Made by a program: the position numbers and the translations under genes. A DNA stretch of 64,000 bases, taken from NCBI GenBank assembly GCA_028751875.1, contig CM054145.1, positions 2,577,064 through 2,641,063 on the forward strand. The letters run 5' to 3'. The notes under the pieces were generated by a model, which saw nothing but the letters and a program-made list of their open reading frames with translations, had not been told where the DNA came from and did not search any database. Of this stretch, positions 44,560 through 55,858 are shown in pieces. This DNA is from Rapana venosa. Lineage: Eukaryota; Mollusca; Gastropoda; Neogastropoda; Muricidae. Every line of letters starts with the position of its first letter. The first letter of the stretch is position 1.

Positions 44560-44901
44560 AAAACTTTTACCTATTCTTTCATTTTGTGCATAATGGAATA
44601 AGCACCCATGTGCTTTTTTTACATCAAGTCCCCATGTGCATGCAGTTTTGTAAATTTTATCACCTGTTCAAACTAGCACACAATGGCCTTCTCCTCAGAA
44701 AAGCATAACAGGTTTGACCCGTGCACATGACGTTCTGCGTGCATTTGTGCATGGGACCTCAGTTTATAGTCTGATCTGTGGGAGTAGTGGAGTTAGCACA
44801 GATGTAAATTCCAGGGAGAAAATCCCCTTGAATGAGATTCAAGCCCGAGTCAGCAGATCACAAGTGCTATGCACCAACACTCTGACCACTAGGCTTTCCA
44901 C
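44560..44901 (-). mobile_element. tRNA-SINE family 1, full length, reverse
   Basis: Left end is the tail (AATGGAATAAGCACCCATGT hairpin). Body includes CACACAATGGCCTTCTCC and GTTTATAGTCTGATC. The right end is the reverse complement of a tRNA-like head with GATTCAAGCCC (box B) and CCACTAGGC (box A). Confidence 0.8.
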
Positions 44902-44906
<5 letters not shown>

Positions 44907-44968
<62 letters not shown>

Positions 44969-44992
44969 TTTGTGTGTGTGTGTGCGTGCGTG
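44907..44992. repeat. (TG)n microsatellite
   Basis: About 30 TG units with minor interruptions directly next to the SINE head; an AGACAGAGAC-type purine tract follows to about 45110. Confidence 0.95.
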
Positions 44993-45092
44993 TGAAGAGA
45001 CAGACACAGACAGACTGAGACAGAGACACAAAGACACACAGAGAGACAGGAAGATAGACACAGAGAGAAAGACAAGAGGCAAAGAGAGAATG

Positions 45093-45105
45093 CAAGAGAA
45101 TGAAA
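45093..45105. repeat. SINE target-site duplication, left (CAAGAGAATGAAA)
   Basis: Perfect 13-bp match to 45396-45408. Confidence 0.8.
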
Positions 45106-45395
45106 AAAAAAAAAAGTATGTTCTTTCGAGCCAGAAGGCCCATAGAGCCGGAGCTTATCCCGGTTTCTGTAGCGTTAAGCGAACTGATGGTTTTTCACCA
45201 CCCCTGTGACAGGACGCTAGTCTGTCGCCAGATACTTCCCCAGCAGAGCTGGTACCCACTTGTACACCTGGGTGGAGTGAGGAAAATAGGAGTAAAGTGT
45301 CTTTCCCAAGGACACAACACCGAGCCGAGCGGGGATCGAACCTGCGACCTCTGGATCACGAGTTGACCGCCTAAACCACTCGACCACGGTGCCTC
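45106..45395 (-). mobile_element. tRNA-SINE family 4, complete, reverse
   Basis: Almost identical, in reverse, to 29954-30227. The only clear differences in the head region are a GAGCCGAGC versus GAGTCGAGC change and an AACCTGCG versus AACCCGCG change. The 3' end has a T run (A run on the plus strand). Perfect 13-bp target-site duplications show it is a separate insertion. Confidence 0.85.
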
Positions 45396-45408
45396 CAAGA
45401 GAATGAAA
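45396..45408. repeat. SINE target-site duplication, right (CAAGAGAATGAAA)
   Basis: Pairs with 45093-45105. Confidence 0.8.
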
Positions 45409-47600
45409 CTGACGTTTTAAGATTCAAGATCTTAGTTTGTGACCCTATTTGGGCACAGAGGATTTCACGAAGCAACATCAACTAACAATTATGACAAAAG
45501 AACACCTTAAACATAAGATAAGTTGGGAATATTGCAGTCAATCTTTTAAACAAGTTCATTTAACTTGCATTTTCATTTTGACTTGTGTGAGCCATTCAAG
45601 TTTAGGAGTCCCAAACAATTGTATCCTTACCTCCTGATTTTCCTGTCTAAAAAAATCATAGCCTTTACCTCTTGAATTGACTTCTTCAGCCCTTTAGGAG
45701 TTCATCAGTGCAGTGATGTTGCAGGCAGTGTGTTGTGGGCAACAGTGGGGTGGCACCCATCCCTCTCCAGCTTGCAGGGTCATTTCTTGGTTTCCTGTCA
45801 CATCATGAGAAATACATTAGCTGGGGTGTGATAGTTCTGGTCTAATGATAAACCATGAAAGAACATACTAACTGAATCAATATAGTACAATGAAATAATA
45901 AACCCAAATGACCGCTGAATTACTATAAAAATGTACTACCAATTTTCTGTTTAATTCACTGCTTTCACCTTTCTCCACCCCACTGTAACATGCTGACCAG
46001 CACACTGGTAATGAGACAGTGCATACATTTTGAAATAACTGGGGCACTGTTAATGATGAGCCTTTTTTTAATGAATTTTTTTTTACCGAGATCATTTTTG
46101 TGGTTTTACTGACAAGCTCCCATAACATCCTTTCATCTTTTATTTCAAAGTAAAAACATGCCAGTCACGGCCTATGGCACAGACAACACCATATACCCAT
46201 CATGCCAGTTGGCCAAAAATGGGAAAGAACCTTTTTGTTTGCTTTGTTTAGTTTCACACCCATTGTATATTTAAAAAATAAAATAATTTACGTAGAACAA
46301 ACCCCAAAGTTCCCCTCTAATATGGTTTTTTAAACCGTTCATTTTGATAAAAACTGCATTTGAATATAAAAATTAAAAAATTTTTGTATAATTACCTCAT
46401 TTAATGTTTAACAACCAAATGAAAACATTACTTTTGATAATAAAAAACGGGGCATGTTAATGATGAGCTTTAAAAAAATTGTGTTTTTGTTTATGAGATC
46501 ATTTTTGTTAAACTGAAATCTCATAAAACCCTTTCATTTTTTTTAAATTAAAAAATGCCATTCACTGCATTTGCAGACACAGTATATTACTCTCGCAGTT
46601 GCATTTTAAACCATGTGTGCCGTTATATTCACACCATTTTTATAAATAAATTAAATCAAATAAAAACTATATAAATTTATATTAAAAAAAAAAAAAACCC
46701 AAAGCTTAACTCAAGTTTAAAAAATTTTGTTAGGTTAAAATGTAACAATGGAAGTCAAACCCCTTATCAGTTCAGCACTAAAAACCTAATGAAAATATTC
46801 GCACCGGCACGTAACAAAAAAAAAAGTTTACCATTTAAATTAAAAACCACCTTCCAAATTATGAAATTGAAAAAAAGTACCTGCAAAGTTTGGATAAACC
46901 CAAGTTTAAACAACTTCAGAAAGAGATGTATTCTCATGAGTGTAAAAGTTGGTATTTTGGAAAAAGTCAAAAAATACAAAGTTTCAATTTGTTAGTCAAA
47001 AAGACCTTCCTGTAACCCCAGCTCGGGGCAGCATGTTCCACCCGGGAAAGTAACAGAAACTTTCTTTTTACCTTTACAGGCTTTTCTCCCCAGCAAACCA
47101 AATGAATGAGTTTCACCACCCCTTGCCGTGCTAAGCGAGATTAGATCTGCACGTCCTGTCTAAAATTTTTCCCGGCAGAACATTTTTGACCAATCAGCGA
47201 CAAGTGCTGACGTCTACCGGGGTTTACAAAAAGCTTTGAGTACCTGGGCTATGCTTTTAGCAATTTCATCATGATTACAAAATTGAAGGCACTGAAAAAT
47301 TTTGGGTTCACTTCAGTTTGCCTTTTCGTTGTTTTGGGTTGTGTTTTGGGGAGAGCCCTTTACGCCAAACCTTTTTGTGTTCTTACTTTAATAATACTCA
47401 TACTAACATCTCATTTCATTCTCTCAAGACGTTACTGGCCCCGCGCACATCAGTATCCTTCCTTTGGGCTACAATTGCCAACTCCTTCCTTTCCCTACCC
47501 TTCCCGTTTCGAGCGATGTTTTTTTTTTCCATCAAATATCACCATCAGGGATTTTACCAACCATCCCTAGACCATAATTAAACAGGACTTGCTTTAACTA
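45409..47600. other. A/T-rich, partly tandemly duplicated, low-quality-looking region
   Basis: No supported gene. 46041-46205 (GTTAATGATGAGCC, AGATCATTTTTGT, CATGCCAGTCACGG) recurs in diverged form at 46446-46610 (GTTAATGATGAGCT, AGATCATTTTTGT, ATGCCATTCACTG), about 405 bases away. From 46250 on, homopolymer-rich texture suggests lower base accuracy. Confidence 0.5.
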
Positions 47601-48240
47601 GCGGGGTCCATGCTCCTGATCTTTCAAAGGCTCCTTCTCTCACCCCCTCTTTCCCTCTTGCTCTCACGTACTGACGATTTTGAATACATTAAGGCCATAA
47701 CATAAAAACAAATCTAGCAAACCTAGATCTCTCTTGAATTTGATCCACCCACAACGAAATGGTAAACCAACAGTGTCAAGCATGGAGATAGCTGGTTGGA
47801 TGGAATGTGTGTGTGTGTGTGGGGGGGTGATGAGGAGGGGAGGGGGTGTGGATGACAAAGGGTTACAGGGAAGCATCACTGAAGAGGAGAGCAAATCTTT
47901 CAATTTTAGTTACTGAAGTTGAATAATAATATGCTTATGTGCTTCATCTAAAACTGGTTTATTCAATTATCAATAATTGTAATTTAAAAAATAACTGTCA
48001 CAACATGTTTGTGAAAATTTATGTAAAGAAGACTTTGATAAGATGACTTCTTGCTCTTTCATAATTACAAAAAATACAGATCTACCTACTGTGACAAGAC
48101 CTGAATACAGTCTGTTTAAAATCCAAAATCGTGAAAACAGAGCAGGGGGAGAGGGGCCAGGAACTAGTGAAAACCTTGCCCTATCATGAAATTTTCTTTT
48201 TAGATCCTTGAGTATTAACAACAACAAAATTCCAAACACT
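47601..48240. other. No gene recognised
   Basis: Short frames only; a (GT)n/G run at about 47807-47827. Confidence 0.4.
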
Positions 48241-48241
48241 T

Positions 48242-48283
<42 letters not shown>
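48241..48283. repeat. Poly-T then poly-G homopolymer
   Basis: About 11 T followed by about 31 G. Long G runs of this size recur at 11378 and 52833, and as C at 60510. Confidence 0.9.
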
Positions 48284-48287
<4 letters not shown>

Positions 48288-48324
48288 AAATCGAGGTGTT
48301 TATTTACCCACACAACTGTGAACG

Positions 48325-48740
48325 AAATGAATCAGTGGTCTAAAGGTAACACGCCTGTCTAAAAAGCGAAAAGTCCGGGTCGGAAAGGTGGTTCCAATCC
48401 CGTTTGGACCCGAAACTTTTCACCCATCCATTAGACCATGAGTGGTGGTCTGAGCGCTAGTCTTCCGGATGAGATGATAAACCCAGGTCCCATGTCTTAC
48501 ACATAATTATGTAGCGCACGTAAAAGAACCCACGGCAACAAGAGAGTTATCCCTAGCAAAATTATGTAGAAAAAAAATGATAGGGAAACAAATACAGTTG
48601 CAGACAGGAAAAAGAAAAAAAATGGGTGGCGCTGCCTTGTGGCAACACCCTCCCCCCCCCCTTCCCCCCCCAAGACAACCGAATTTCACTCAGAGAAATC
48701 TGCCGTGACTTAAAGTGGTATAAATAAATACATCAATAAA
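48325..48740 (+). mobile_element. tRNA-SINE family 5
   Basis: A tRNA-like head (AGTGGTCTAAAGGTAACACG, box B-like GGTTCCAATCCCG) is followed by CTTCCGGATGAGATGATAAA, GCGCACGTAAAAGAACCCAC, GGCAACAAGAGAGTTATCCC, GGGTGGCGCTGCCTTGTGGC and a TAAATAAATACATC tail. I recall this type as common in mollusc genomes. A duplicated stretch lies inside the head. Confidence 0.7.
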
Positions 48741-49135
48741 ACAAGCAAATCGTGTCTCAAGCATGGTGCCTACAAAAACAAAGGCAAACATTCCTGTTTT
48801 GCCAAAATAAATAGATAAATAAATAAATGCCAGGTTTAAAAGGTGGTGGAGGATACAACAATGCTGTCTGTCTGTACTGAGAGGATGCTGTGTTTAGACA
48901 CTAGCCCTGGATAGAGCTAGTCTTTGAGAGGGAGAAGCACAAAATAGGGGGAGGAGGGAAGGGAGAAACATAGAAATGTGGCCCCAGTGCTCCTCCCTCA
49001 ACTCCTTGAGGAGTCACTGGGGCACGGCACTGAGTATTTGAGGCAGGTATGTTCTTGTCATCTATCCCACCGGACATTAAAACTGTTCTACTCTTCTACA
49101 GATGGTGGGTGGAGTTCTACCAAGTGCACAAGATG
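48741..49135. other. No gene seen
   Basis: Unassigned spacer with an AATAAATAAATAAATG run at about 48808. Confidence 0.4.
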
Positions 49136-49139
49136 TTTG

Positions 49140-49510
49140 CCAAATGTTCACACACACTCACACACACACACACACACACACACAACACCTCTCTCATTTT
49201 CTCTTCTCTCTCTCTCTCTCTTTTCTCTCTCTCTCAAAATACACACTCTCTCTTCACAACACAACACACTCTCTCAACACACACACAACACCTCTCACAA
49301 CACACACTCACACAACACCACACTCACACCACCCTCCCCACACACACACTCCCCACACAACACACCACACACTCCACATACACACACACACTCACACACA
49401 CACACACACACACACTCACAACACACACACACACACACCAAAACACACCACACACACTCACACACACCCCACATCACACAAAACACACACACGGGAACAC
49501 CACACACAAA
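49140..49510. repeat. CA-rich and CT-rich microsatellite cluster
   Basis: Interrupted (CA)n and (CT)n across about 370 bases. The three long plus-strand frames here (180-184 codons) are Thr/His/Ser/Leu repeat translations, not genes. Confidence 0.95.
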
Positions 49511-49619
49511 AAAACAGGATCTTGCATGAAGCCTCATCCAAAGGACCTGAAAGAGAAGCAAGCCAATTCAAGGAGAAAAATCCCCTGGGAAGAGACACCT
49601 TAGAAGAGATTTTCTTCTT

Positions 49620-49945
49620 TTTTCTGAGGGGGTTGTTCCTCATCTAAGCTCCGGGGTTTAACAATAGTAAGATTATTGCTTACCCAAACCCTTTTGCTCA
49701 TCTTTAAGGCGCCACAATCCCGACTTTCCCGGGAAAGAAGTCACACAACACTAGTGTGCATTGTTGTTGTTGTTTGAATGGCCTACTCTTCCAAATGGAC
49801 TTTGGGGAGTGGATCAGTGCTAAAAGTTAACTCCAGAGGGAAACCCCCTTTGAAAGGGCATCTTCCTGGTGGTTCAAATCTGGGTTCAAACCGGGCCACA
49901 CTGTGAGCACAATGCTCTAACCAAACCCAAAGACTTGCCGTTACA
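49620..49945 (-). mobile_element. tRNA-SINE family 2, reverse
   Basis: Tail at the left (TTCCTCATCTAAGCTCCGGG, AACAATAGTAAGATTATTG). Body AATGGCCTACTCTTCCAAA and GTTAACTCCAGAGGGAAAC follows. At the right is a tRNA-like head complement with GGTTCAAACCGGGCC and CAATGCTCTAACC. An internal part of the body is missing. Confidence 0.7.
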
Positions 49946-50456
49946 TCCAAACCCCCCCCAACCACCATAAAGGGTTTAAAAATTTAAATGCTCTAACCAC
50001 GGCTGTGTGGGGTGTGTGGCTGTGTGTGTGTGTAGTGTGTGAGTGAATGAGCGTGTGTGCATGTGTGTGCACGAGTGTGTCACATGTGTATGCACATGAG
50101 TGTATGAACTGTTTGCCAGTGCATATATGGGGGGTGGGGGTGGGGGGAGCTTTCAACACCTAATCATAATGTCCAGCTACGTTCATATTATCTTTTAACA
50201 GCTGTGAGAAAATTAAGAGATGGGAACTGAGAACATCTGTAGAGCCAACAAGAATCGTATCACAATCACATCTTCGAGGTCTCTCTCTCACTGTGACACA
50301 TTTCACCATTTGGCTTTTGTTCTTCTGTGCATCATGCTGTTTGCACATATAAAAAAATGCTTACTCATGCAATGGCTATATGTTGAACTTATGGTAATTA
50401 CATCACCATAAGTACGGCGATGTCTATTTGTGGCCTGTGTGTTGTTTACAACTGCC

Positions 50457-50492
<36 letters not shown>

Positions 50493-51079
50493 TACAGTTC
50501 CTTTGTGTGTTCGACTGTACATTGGTGTATGTGTCTTTTCAGGTGTGCTTGTGTGTGTGAACTGTGTCATATTGTAGGAATGCACTCACCTGCAGACTGA
50601 TTGCGACGATCCATCCTTATATTAATGCTGTTTTCAACAGCTAGTGAAAACAAAAGAAGTTTGTAGGTCAGTGCAGATGCAAAATTCCCTGTATAAAAAT
50701 AGCCTTGGTTACACTCCAGGGTTGGCTTGCAGGATGTACTATCTTGTATATAGTGCCACTTAGAAAAATGTTTCCTGATTTTCACAGAAATTTTTAAGTA
50801 TGAAAAAATGCACTGTCACTTGTTTTTTAGGTTGAGGCTATAGATGAACACCAGGTGGTGATAAGAAAGTGGGAAATCATCATAAAAATGATTGCTTGTG
50901 TTCATACAGTTATCCTCGATATAAAAGAATAAATAAATAATAAATTGACCCCAGCTTGCATAGTGTGGTGAGGTAGCTAGCAGATGACAAAGGATTGAGG
51001 GAAACAGTGTTTGCTGAATGTACCCCTTCATTTTCTTGTAATCTACAGCCTCCTTACTACATATTGTAGGTGGGCACAG

Positions 51080-51128
<49 letters not shown>

Positions 51129-51264
51129 GCATCTTTATGTATATATACATGACATAATGATAAGCTGTAGTAGAAAGGCGAGTAGATCAATAAGAAAATG
51201 AGGAGGTACATAGTTTGCTGAATTGCGTGGGCTCATCGCTATAGGAACTCAGTAGCTTTTTTAT
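49946..51264. other. No gene; microsatellites and a SINE tail scrap
   Basis: TG-rich at 50015-50100, (CA)n at 50456-50489, a short family 1 tail scrap at 50908-50943 (TTATCCTCGATATAAAAGAA), and (TA)n at 51085-51122. Confidence 0.6.
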
Positions 51265-51395
51265 TTTAATTTATTTTATCTATTCTTTTATTTCGAGCAT
51301 ACTGGAATAAGCACTCATGTGCTTTTTTTACATCCAGTCCCCGTATGCATGCAGCTTTGTGATCTGTTCCCATTGGCGCAAAATGGCCTACTCTT
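51265..51395 (-). mobile_element. tRNA-SINE family 1, tail fragment
   Basis: TATTTCGAGCATACTGGAAT, AAGCACTCATGTGCTT hairpin, GTATGCATGCAGCTTTG and AAAATGGCCTACTCTTC in family order. Body and head beyond are absent. Confidence 0.7.
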
Positions 51396-52574
51396 CTTCT
51401 TCCTCTTCGTTCCTTGGCTATGCTAAATTTTTAATCGGATGTGGATGGCGAAGTCTGCAGTCTGTCCAAATGACCCCACTGGTCCCCAGAGCTCCACTGG
51501 GCTGGGCTATGTCTGGGGAGCTCTAGCCCAGGAACGAAAAAAACAAGAGACAGACCATACTATCTTTTGCTTCAGTGTCAGCTGATTCCTTGAGGGTAAT
51601 GGAAGATAAGGTGCAAAGAAGATTGCCCACAATGTGAGCACAGACAGCTGTTCCTGCTTCGTCAGATTAACTTCTATCAACATAATGCCTGAATAAACAC
51701 ACTGGACTGACTGACTGCCTGACTGCTCTGTCTCTGCCTTATCTGTTTCACCTCCTCCCTGAAGTGTCCAGGGCACAAACTAAGGCCTTCTGTTTGCATA
51801 CATTCCACAATGCATAGATCTGTGTCAGTCTTGGGACCAGCACACTTACGTTTGCAAGAACACGTGTATGCATGCCTCTTGAGAGGTACACCCGCTGGTA
51901 CGGAGACACATAAGAGGAGCGCATAAAAACGCACGTACAAACTGCCATCCCCATTGTAACGCACATACTTACATACATGCACGTTTTGCAACAAGAGAAA
52001 TCCTGTATATAATCCTATGTTTATAGCTCTGTGGTGCCAATGGGCGCATACAGACACACACCCACACGCGCGCATTATGCTGAAGTCGATTATCTTTACA
52101 AAACAGAGCAGCAATACACACACAATAGATAGAGTGTTGAGTTGATTGTCTTATTCTTGCAGACAGACCTGCAACATTGCATAGCACAGACCCCAAACAT
52201 CACATACATGGACACATCTTGACAGGAACATTTCCCCCAACAGGAACCCCCCAATAAAACCCAAACAGGACTTTTTCTTTTACATTCGAGGTTAAAAACT
52301 CATGACTCTAAAGTGAAAATATGATAAAACGGCTGCAGCTGTTTTGAATTTGTATGGGCTAGCAAAAGAAATAAAATTAGCACACACACACACTGCTATG
52401 CTCTTTAGCTGACATTCCCCCTATGGGGGTGTCCGGGGCCTGTCAGTATACATAGCATCCATCCCCACTGACGGTGCTGGTGAAGATGTCCCTATAACTT
52501 GATGTCGTCCTTTTCCGTTTTGTTTCTTGTTTGCAGTTGCTCTCTTCTTGCATTCAAACTGACTTTGTGCTCTT
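51396..52574. other. No gene; weak inverted repeat
   Basis: 51405-51540 has ends resembling the SINE family 2 tail in opposite orientations (TTCGTTCCTTGGCTA on the left, TAGCCCAGGAACGAA on the right). 52400-52490 carries, in reverse, the interspersed motif also seen at 39180 and 53730. Confidence 0.45.
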
Positions 52575-52726
52575 TCTTCAGTTAATAATAATAATAATAA
52601 AAAATAAATGGAATTTATATAGCGCTATATCTTGCAAAAATAAATCAGAGTGCTTCCATTCAACCTGCTCCTACACCTGCAAATAACAATGATTAACAAT
52701 ATTTTAACAAATTCAAATGTACACAC

Positions 52727-52769
<43 letters not shown>

Positions 52770-52925
52770 TAGAGAGAGAGAGGTGTTATACACTTCAGCA
52801 GGGTAATGGAATTTTGGTTGTTAAAGGATGGGGGGGGGGGGGGGGGGCAGATCATTATGAGATGAAACAGGAGGGGAAAATCTTAGGTTTGAAATTGGTA
52901 TGTTTTGAGGCTGGATTTCAAATTT
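52575..52925 (-). mobile_element. L2/CR1-like LINE family C, 3' end only
   Basis: (AAT)n tail, GGAATTTATATAGCGCTATA junction, and about 300 bases of the 3' untranslated region with a (GA)n insert at 52731-52763 and a G run at 52833-52848. Truncated just after TTTTGAGGCTGGATTT, before any RT blocks. Confidence 0.8.
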
Positions 52926-53254
52926 AAAGCAGTTGTGCTTATTTTGGATGACAAAAAAATTAATCAAAAGACATGAATTTCAACTTCGGCGACATCAAAA
53001 ATTCAAGAGACCAAAAATATGAATTCATCACACAAAACACAATAAACTGGATTTATCACAACATGAGTTATTTTTAAAAATCCCAATAAAGCATGACTTT
53101 ATCACAAAATTAATATCGATCTATCAGAAACATGCATTTATCATAGAATCACTTCATCAAGAAGCTATTACAAAAATCAGTACGTAAAAACATGAATTTT
53201 CTACAAAAATCAATGCACACTGAGTGTGATTTTTCACAAAACCAACACACCAGA
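52926..53254. other. AT-rich spacer with loose ATCACAAAA repeats
   Basis: Repeated phrases such as CATCACAC-AAACA, TTTATCACAA and TTATCACAAAAT at irregular intervals. No coding signal. Confidence 0.4.
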
Positions 53255-53520
53255 TGAGAAAGACAGCCTCGTGGTTAGAACCTTGTTGACGTGGTGGTCT
53301 TAGGGCGCGGGGTTGAGCCACCACAGTCGCCCAGTCGAGGCGAGTTTTCTCCTGGCGTTAACATCAGTACCGACTCCACTTCAACCGAGGTCCCGTGTAG
53401 AAACGCACGCAGAACATCTTGCGTACACGTTCCGCCTTTTTAAAAGTGGTCATTGCGCATTGATAGGAACTTTTTTTTTTTAACCCACGCACACTAGTGC
53501 GCATTCCCACCTCCTGGAAA
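53255..53520 (+). mobile_element. tRNA-SINE, shared body with family 2-type tail
   Basis: Head with CAGCCTCGTGGTTAGAACC (box A) and a degraded box B. Body GGCGTTAACATCAGTACCGAC and CGCAGAACATCTTGCGTACA. The end has ACCCACGCACACTAGTGCGC, the CACACTAGTGTG-like hairpin of family 2 and not the family 1 AAGCAC hairpin. Confidence 0.65.
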
Positions 53521-54179
53521 TTTTATGCTAGAAATTCCCTCTTTTCTATCTATCTCGTTGTTTCTGTTCTGCTCCTTTTCTTCCTCTCACCTCCTTGTCT
53601 GTTCTCTGCCTTCTTGGTCCATTATCTTTTAAGTCCTTCTGGGCAAAAAAGGGGGCAGGAAAATAGGAAAGAAGGCAGAAAATAGACAAGGAGGTGACTA
53701 GAAGAAAAGAAACAAAGAGAAGATTAGAAAAGAGGGAATTCCTAGCACAGAGTGTTCAGAAGGTGGGGATGATGCTACTTATCCTGACAGGCCCCTGGCA
53801 TTTCCACGAACCTCTGCCTTCAGTTGATGTCAGATCACAAGTAGGGAGGGTGCTCTATAACGCTAGGCTAGTCCACTGTTCCAACCACAATCATTTTCTT
53901 TTTCTATACAATCAAAAACATCAAAGCAGGATCAGTCTGGGCTTGATTCTAACTACCAAGTTTTCTGTACGTGGTTTCTTTTTCGTGAAGTGAAAATGTT
54001 CAGTCTTTCATCGCCGCCCTACAGGCAAGACATGGCACAAGCAGTTTGCGTGAGTGAGAGACATGTTTTGTTAAGAGGAGAGTAAATACATTAATGAACA
54101 GAGAAAAACATGCATGCATACATATACATCTGTATAGATCTACATACAATTATACAACACATATAACACCATACCATAC
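53521..54179. other. No supported gene
   Basis: Contains the interspersed motif at about 53730-53810 (GGAATTCCTAGCACAGAG, ATCCTGACAGGCC). Otherwise unassigned. Confidence 0.4.
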
Positions 54180-54183
54180 TAAA

Positions 54184-54185
<2 letters not shown>

Positions 54186-54247
<62 letters not shown>
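54186..54247. repeat. (CA)n microsatellite
   Basis: About 30 uninterrupted CA units. Confidence 0.97.
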
Positions 54248-54835
54248 CATTAAGAAATTTGTTCTTAGATAGATGGCTTGATGAAAAAAAGCAAATGCAT
54301 TGCTTATTCAATGAACCATCTGGAAATAAAAATTTGACTTTATATATATATATGATACAGGTGTATACATACAGAAACACCATACCATAATGTACAATAC
54401 CAACAGTGCGCGTGCGCGCACACACACATATCCGTAAGAAACAATATAAAACCAACTAAACAGAGCATTCATAGTTCACAAAAGAATCATATAATTACAT
54501 CCTGATCACCGGCATCATAAGGCAAGTTACTTTTTAAAAAATACACAACTTTTTTTTAAGCATTGGCTTTCGTCACGTTAAGCGAGGAAGGATAAAAAAT
54601 AACTAAATAAACGAGAGAAAAGGAGGAGTAAACAAACGCACGAATGAATAAACAAATGAATAAAGAAGTTATCCAAAAACATTTCCACAAGGAAACTATG
54701 CAAAGACTTTTTATGTACAGCAAAATGAACTTTGGTTTTTGGTTGCTTGTTTTTGTTTTTTTGGGGGAGGAGGGGTGGGGGCTGTTTGTTTTTGTTGGGG
54801 TTTTTGTGGGAGGTGGGGTATAGGGGGGGGGGGGG
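54248..54835. other. No gene seen
   Basis: Short (TA)n at 54341-54351, (CA/CG)n at 54407-54428, and G/T-rich sequence before the SINE tail. Confidence 0.45.
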
Positions 54836-54839
54836 GGGT

Positions 54840-55235
54840 GTCATTCCTCGGCTAGAGCTCCGAGGTTCACGAATCGTGAGATTTTGCGTACACAACCCAG
54901 TTTTTGCCCACCTTGAAGGTATTGGCATTATACCCAACACTAGTGTGTATGCGTTTTTATCTCTTTTTATCCGTTCCATCCGGTACGCAATGGCCTACTC
55001 TTCCAAAAGGCGGATCGGATTTTAAAGTGTGCACAAGATGTTCTGTGTGCGTTCACACACAGGACCTCGGTTTATAGGCCTAGTCTCATCTGGAGGCTTT
55101 CTAGGGAAGTGGAGTGAGTGTTAGCTTTAAACCCAGGGGGAAATCCCTTCCAATGGGTGTCTCGGTGGTGGCTCGAACCCGGGCCGTCAGATCACGAGCT
55201 CAACGCTCTAACCACTACAAACTGGGCTGTCTGGC
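54840..55235 (-). mobile_element. tRNA-SINE family 2, best full-length copy, reverse
   Basis: The left end is the tail, with two short hairpins: CCTCGGCTAGAGCTCCGAGG and TTCACGAATCGTGAG. ACACTAGTGTGTAT comes next, then the body shared with family 1 (AATGGCCTACTCTTCC, ACAAGATGTTCTGTGTGC, GGTTTATAG, CTAGTCTCATCTGGA). The right end is the tRNA-like head complement with GGCTCGAACCCGGGCC and CAACGCTCTAACCACTAC. Confidence 0.8.
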
Positions 55236-55580
55236 CCTCCATGAATGAACAAGTAAACTCTGGAACAAGAGAAAGAATAACTTGGAAAGAAAGAAAGTGT
55301 GCAACCTATATAAAGTGTTGGTTTTTTAAAGCTAAAATATTTCATGTTAAAGAGTTTGAAAATAGAAGGACGGAAGAAAAGATACAACAAGAAAGAAAAA
55401 AGTATGCATATATAACAAAACATAGCAAATATAGATGAAAGTGTCCCCTCTCCCTCCCACCATCACCACCACAACTACCAAAATAATAGCTTTAGTATCA
55501 GCTGCTACTACTGTAGCTGTTGTTGCTATTTTGTGCAGATCTATAACTAAAAATAAAGAAGAAAAAAAACATGAAAACTT

Positions 55581-55589
<9 letters not shown>

Positions 55590-55652
<63 letters not shown>

Positions 55653-55672
55653 TCACTCACTCACTCATTCAG
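55590..55672. repeat. (CA)n and CTCA microsatellite
   Basis: About 32 CA units followed by five or six CACT/TCAC repeats. Confidence 0.95.
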
Positions 55673-55759
55673 CAGGTGGACAAAAAACTCGAATAGTCTT
55701 AGGTTCAATTCCACCCCCAACACACACACTCTCTCTCTCTGTCTCTCTTATATATCCCA

Positions 55760-55825
55760 AAGGGCGGGGACTGATTGTAAAAAAGCACATGGGTTCTTAT
55801 TCATTATCCTCGAAAACAAAGAATT
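55760..55825 (+). mobile_element. SINE family 1 tail scrap
   Basis: GGGACTGATTGTAAAAAAGC, the GCACATGGGTTCTTATTC hairpin region and ATTATCCTCGAAAACAAAGA match the family 1 tail. It lies about 30 bases downstream of the 822-codon frame's stop codon. Confidence 0.6.
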
Positions 55826-55846
55826 TGTCATTGTCACTGTCAATGT

Positions 55847-55858
55847 CACTCACTCACT
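55847..55858 (-). promoter_or_regulatory. Possible 5' splice site at ORF end
   Basis: On the minus strand the last codons read CTT GAG TGA and contain TTGA/GTGAGTGAG. GTGAGT is a strong metazoan donor consensus. Splicing here would remove the apparent stop codon. The sequence is also simply a (TGAG)n tandem, so the match may be fortuitous. Confidence 0.35.

Noticed and set aside
49049..49647. Three overlapping plus-strand frames of 181-184 codons
   Set aside because: They translate CA/CT microsatellite into Thr-His and Ser-Leu repeats in all frames; there is no complex sequence.
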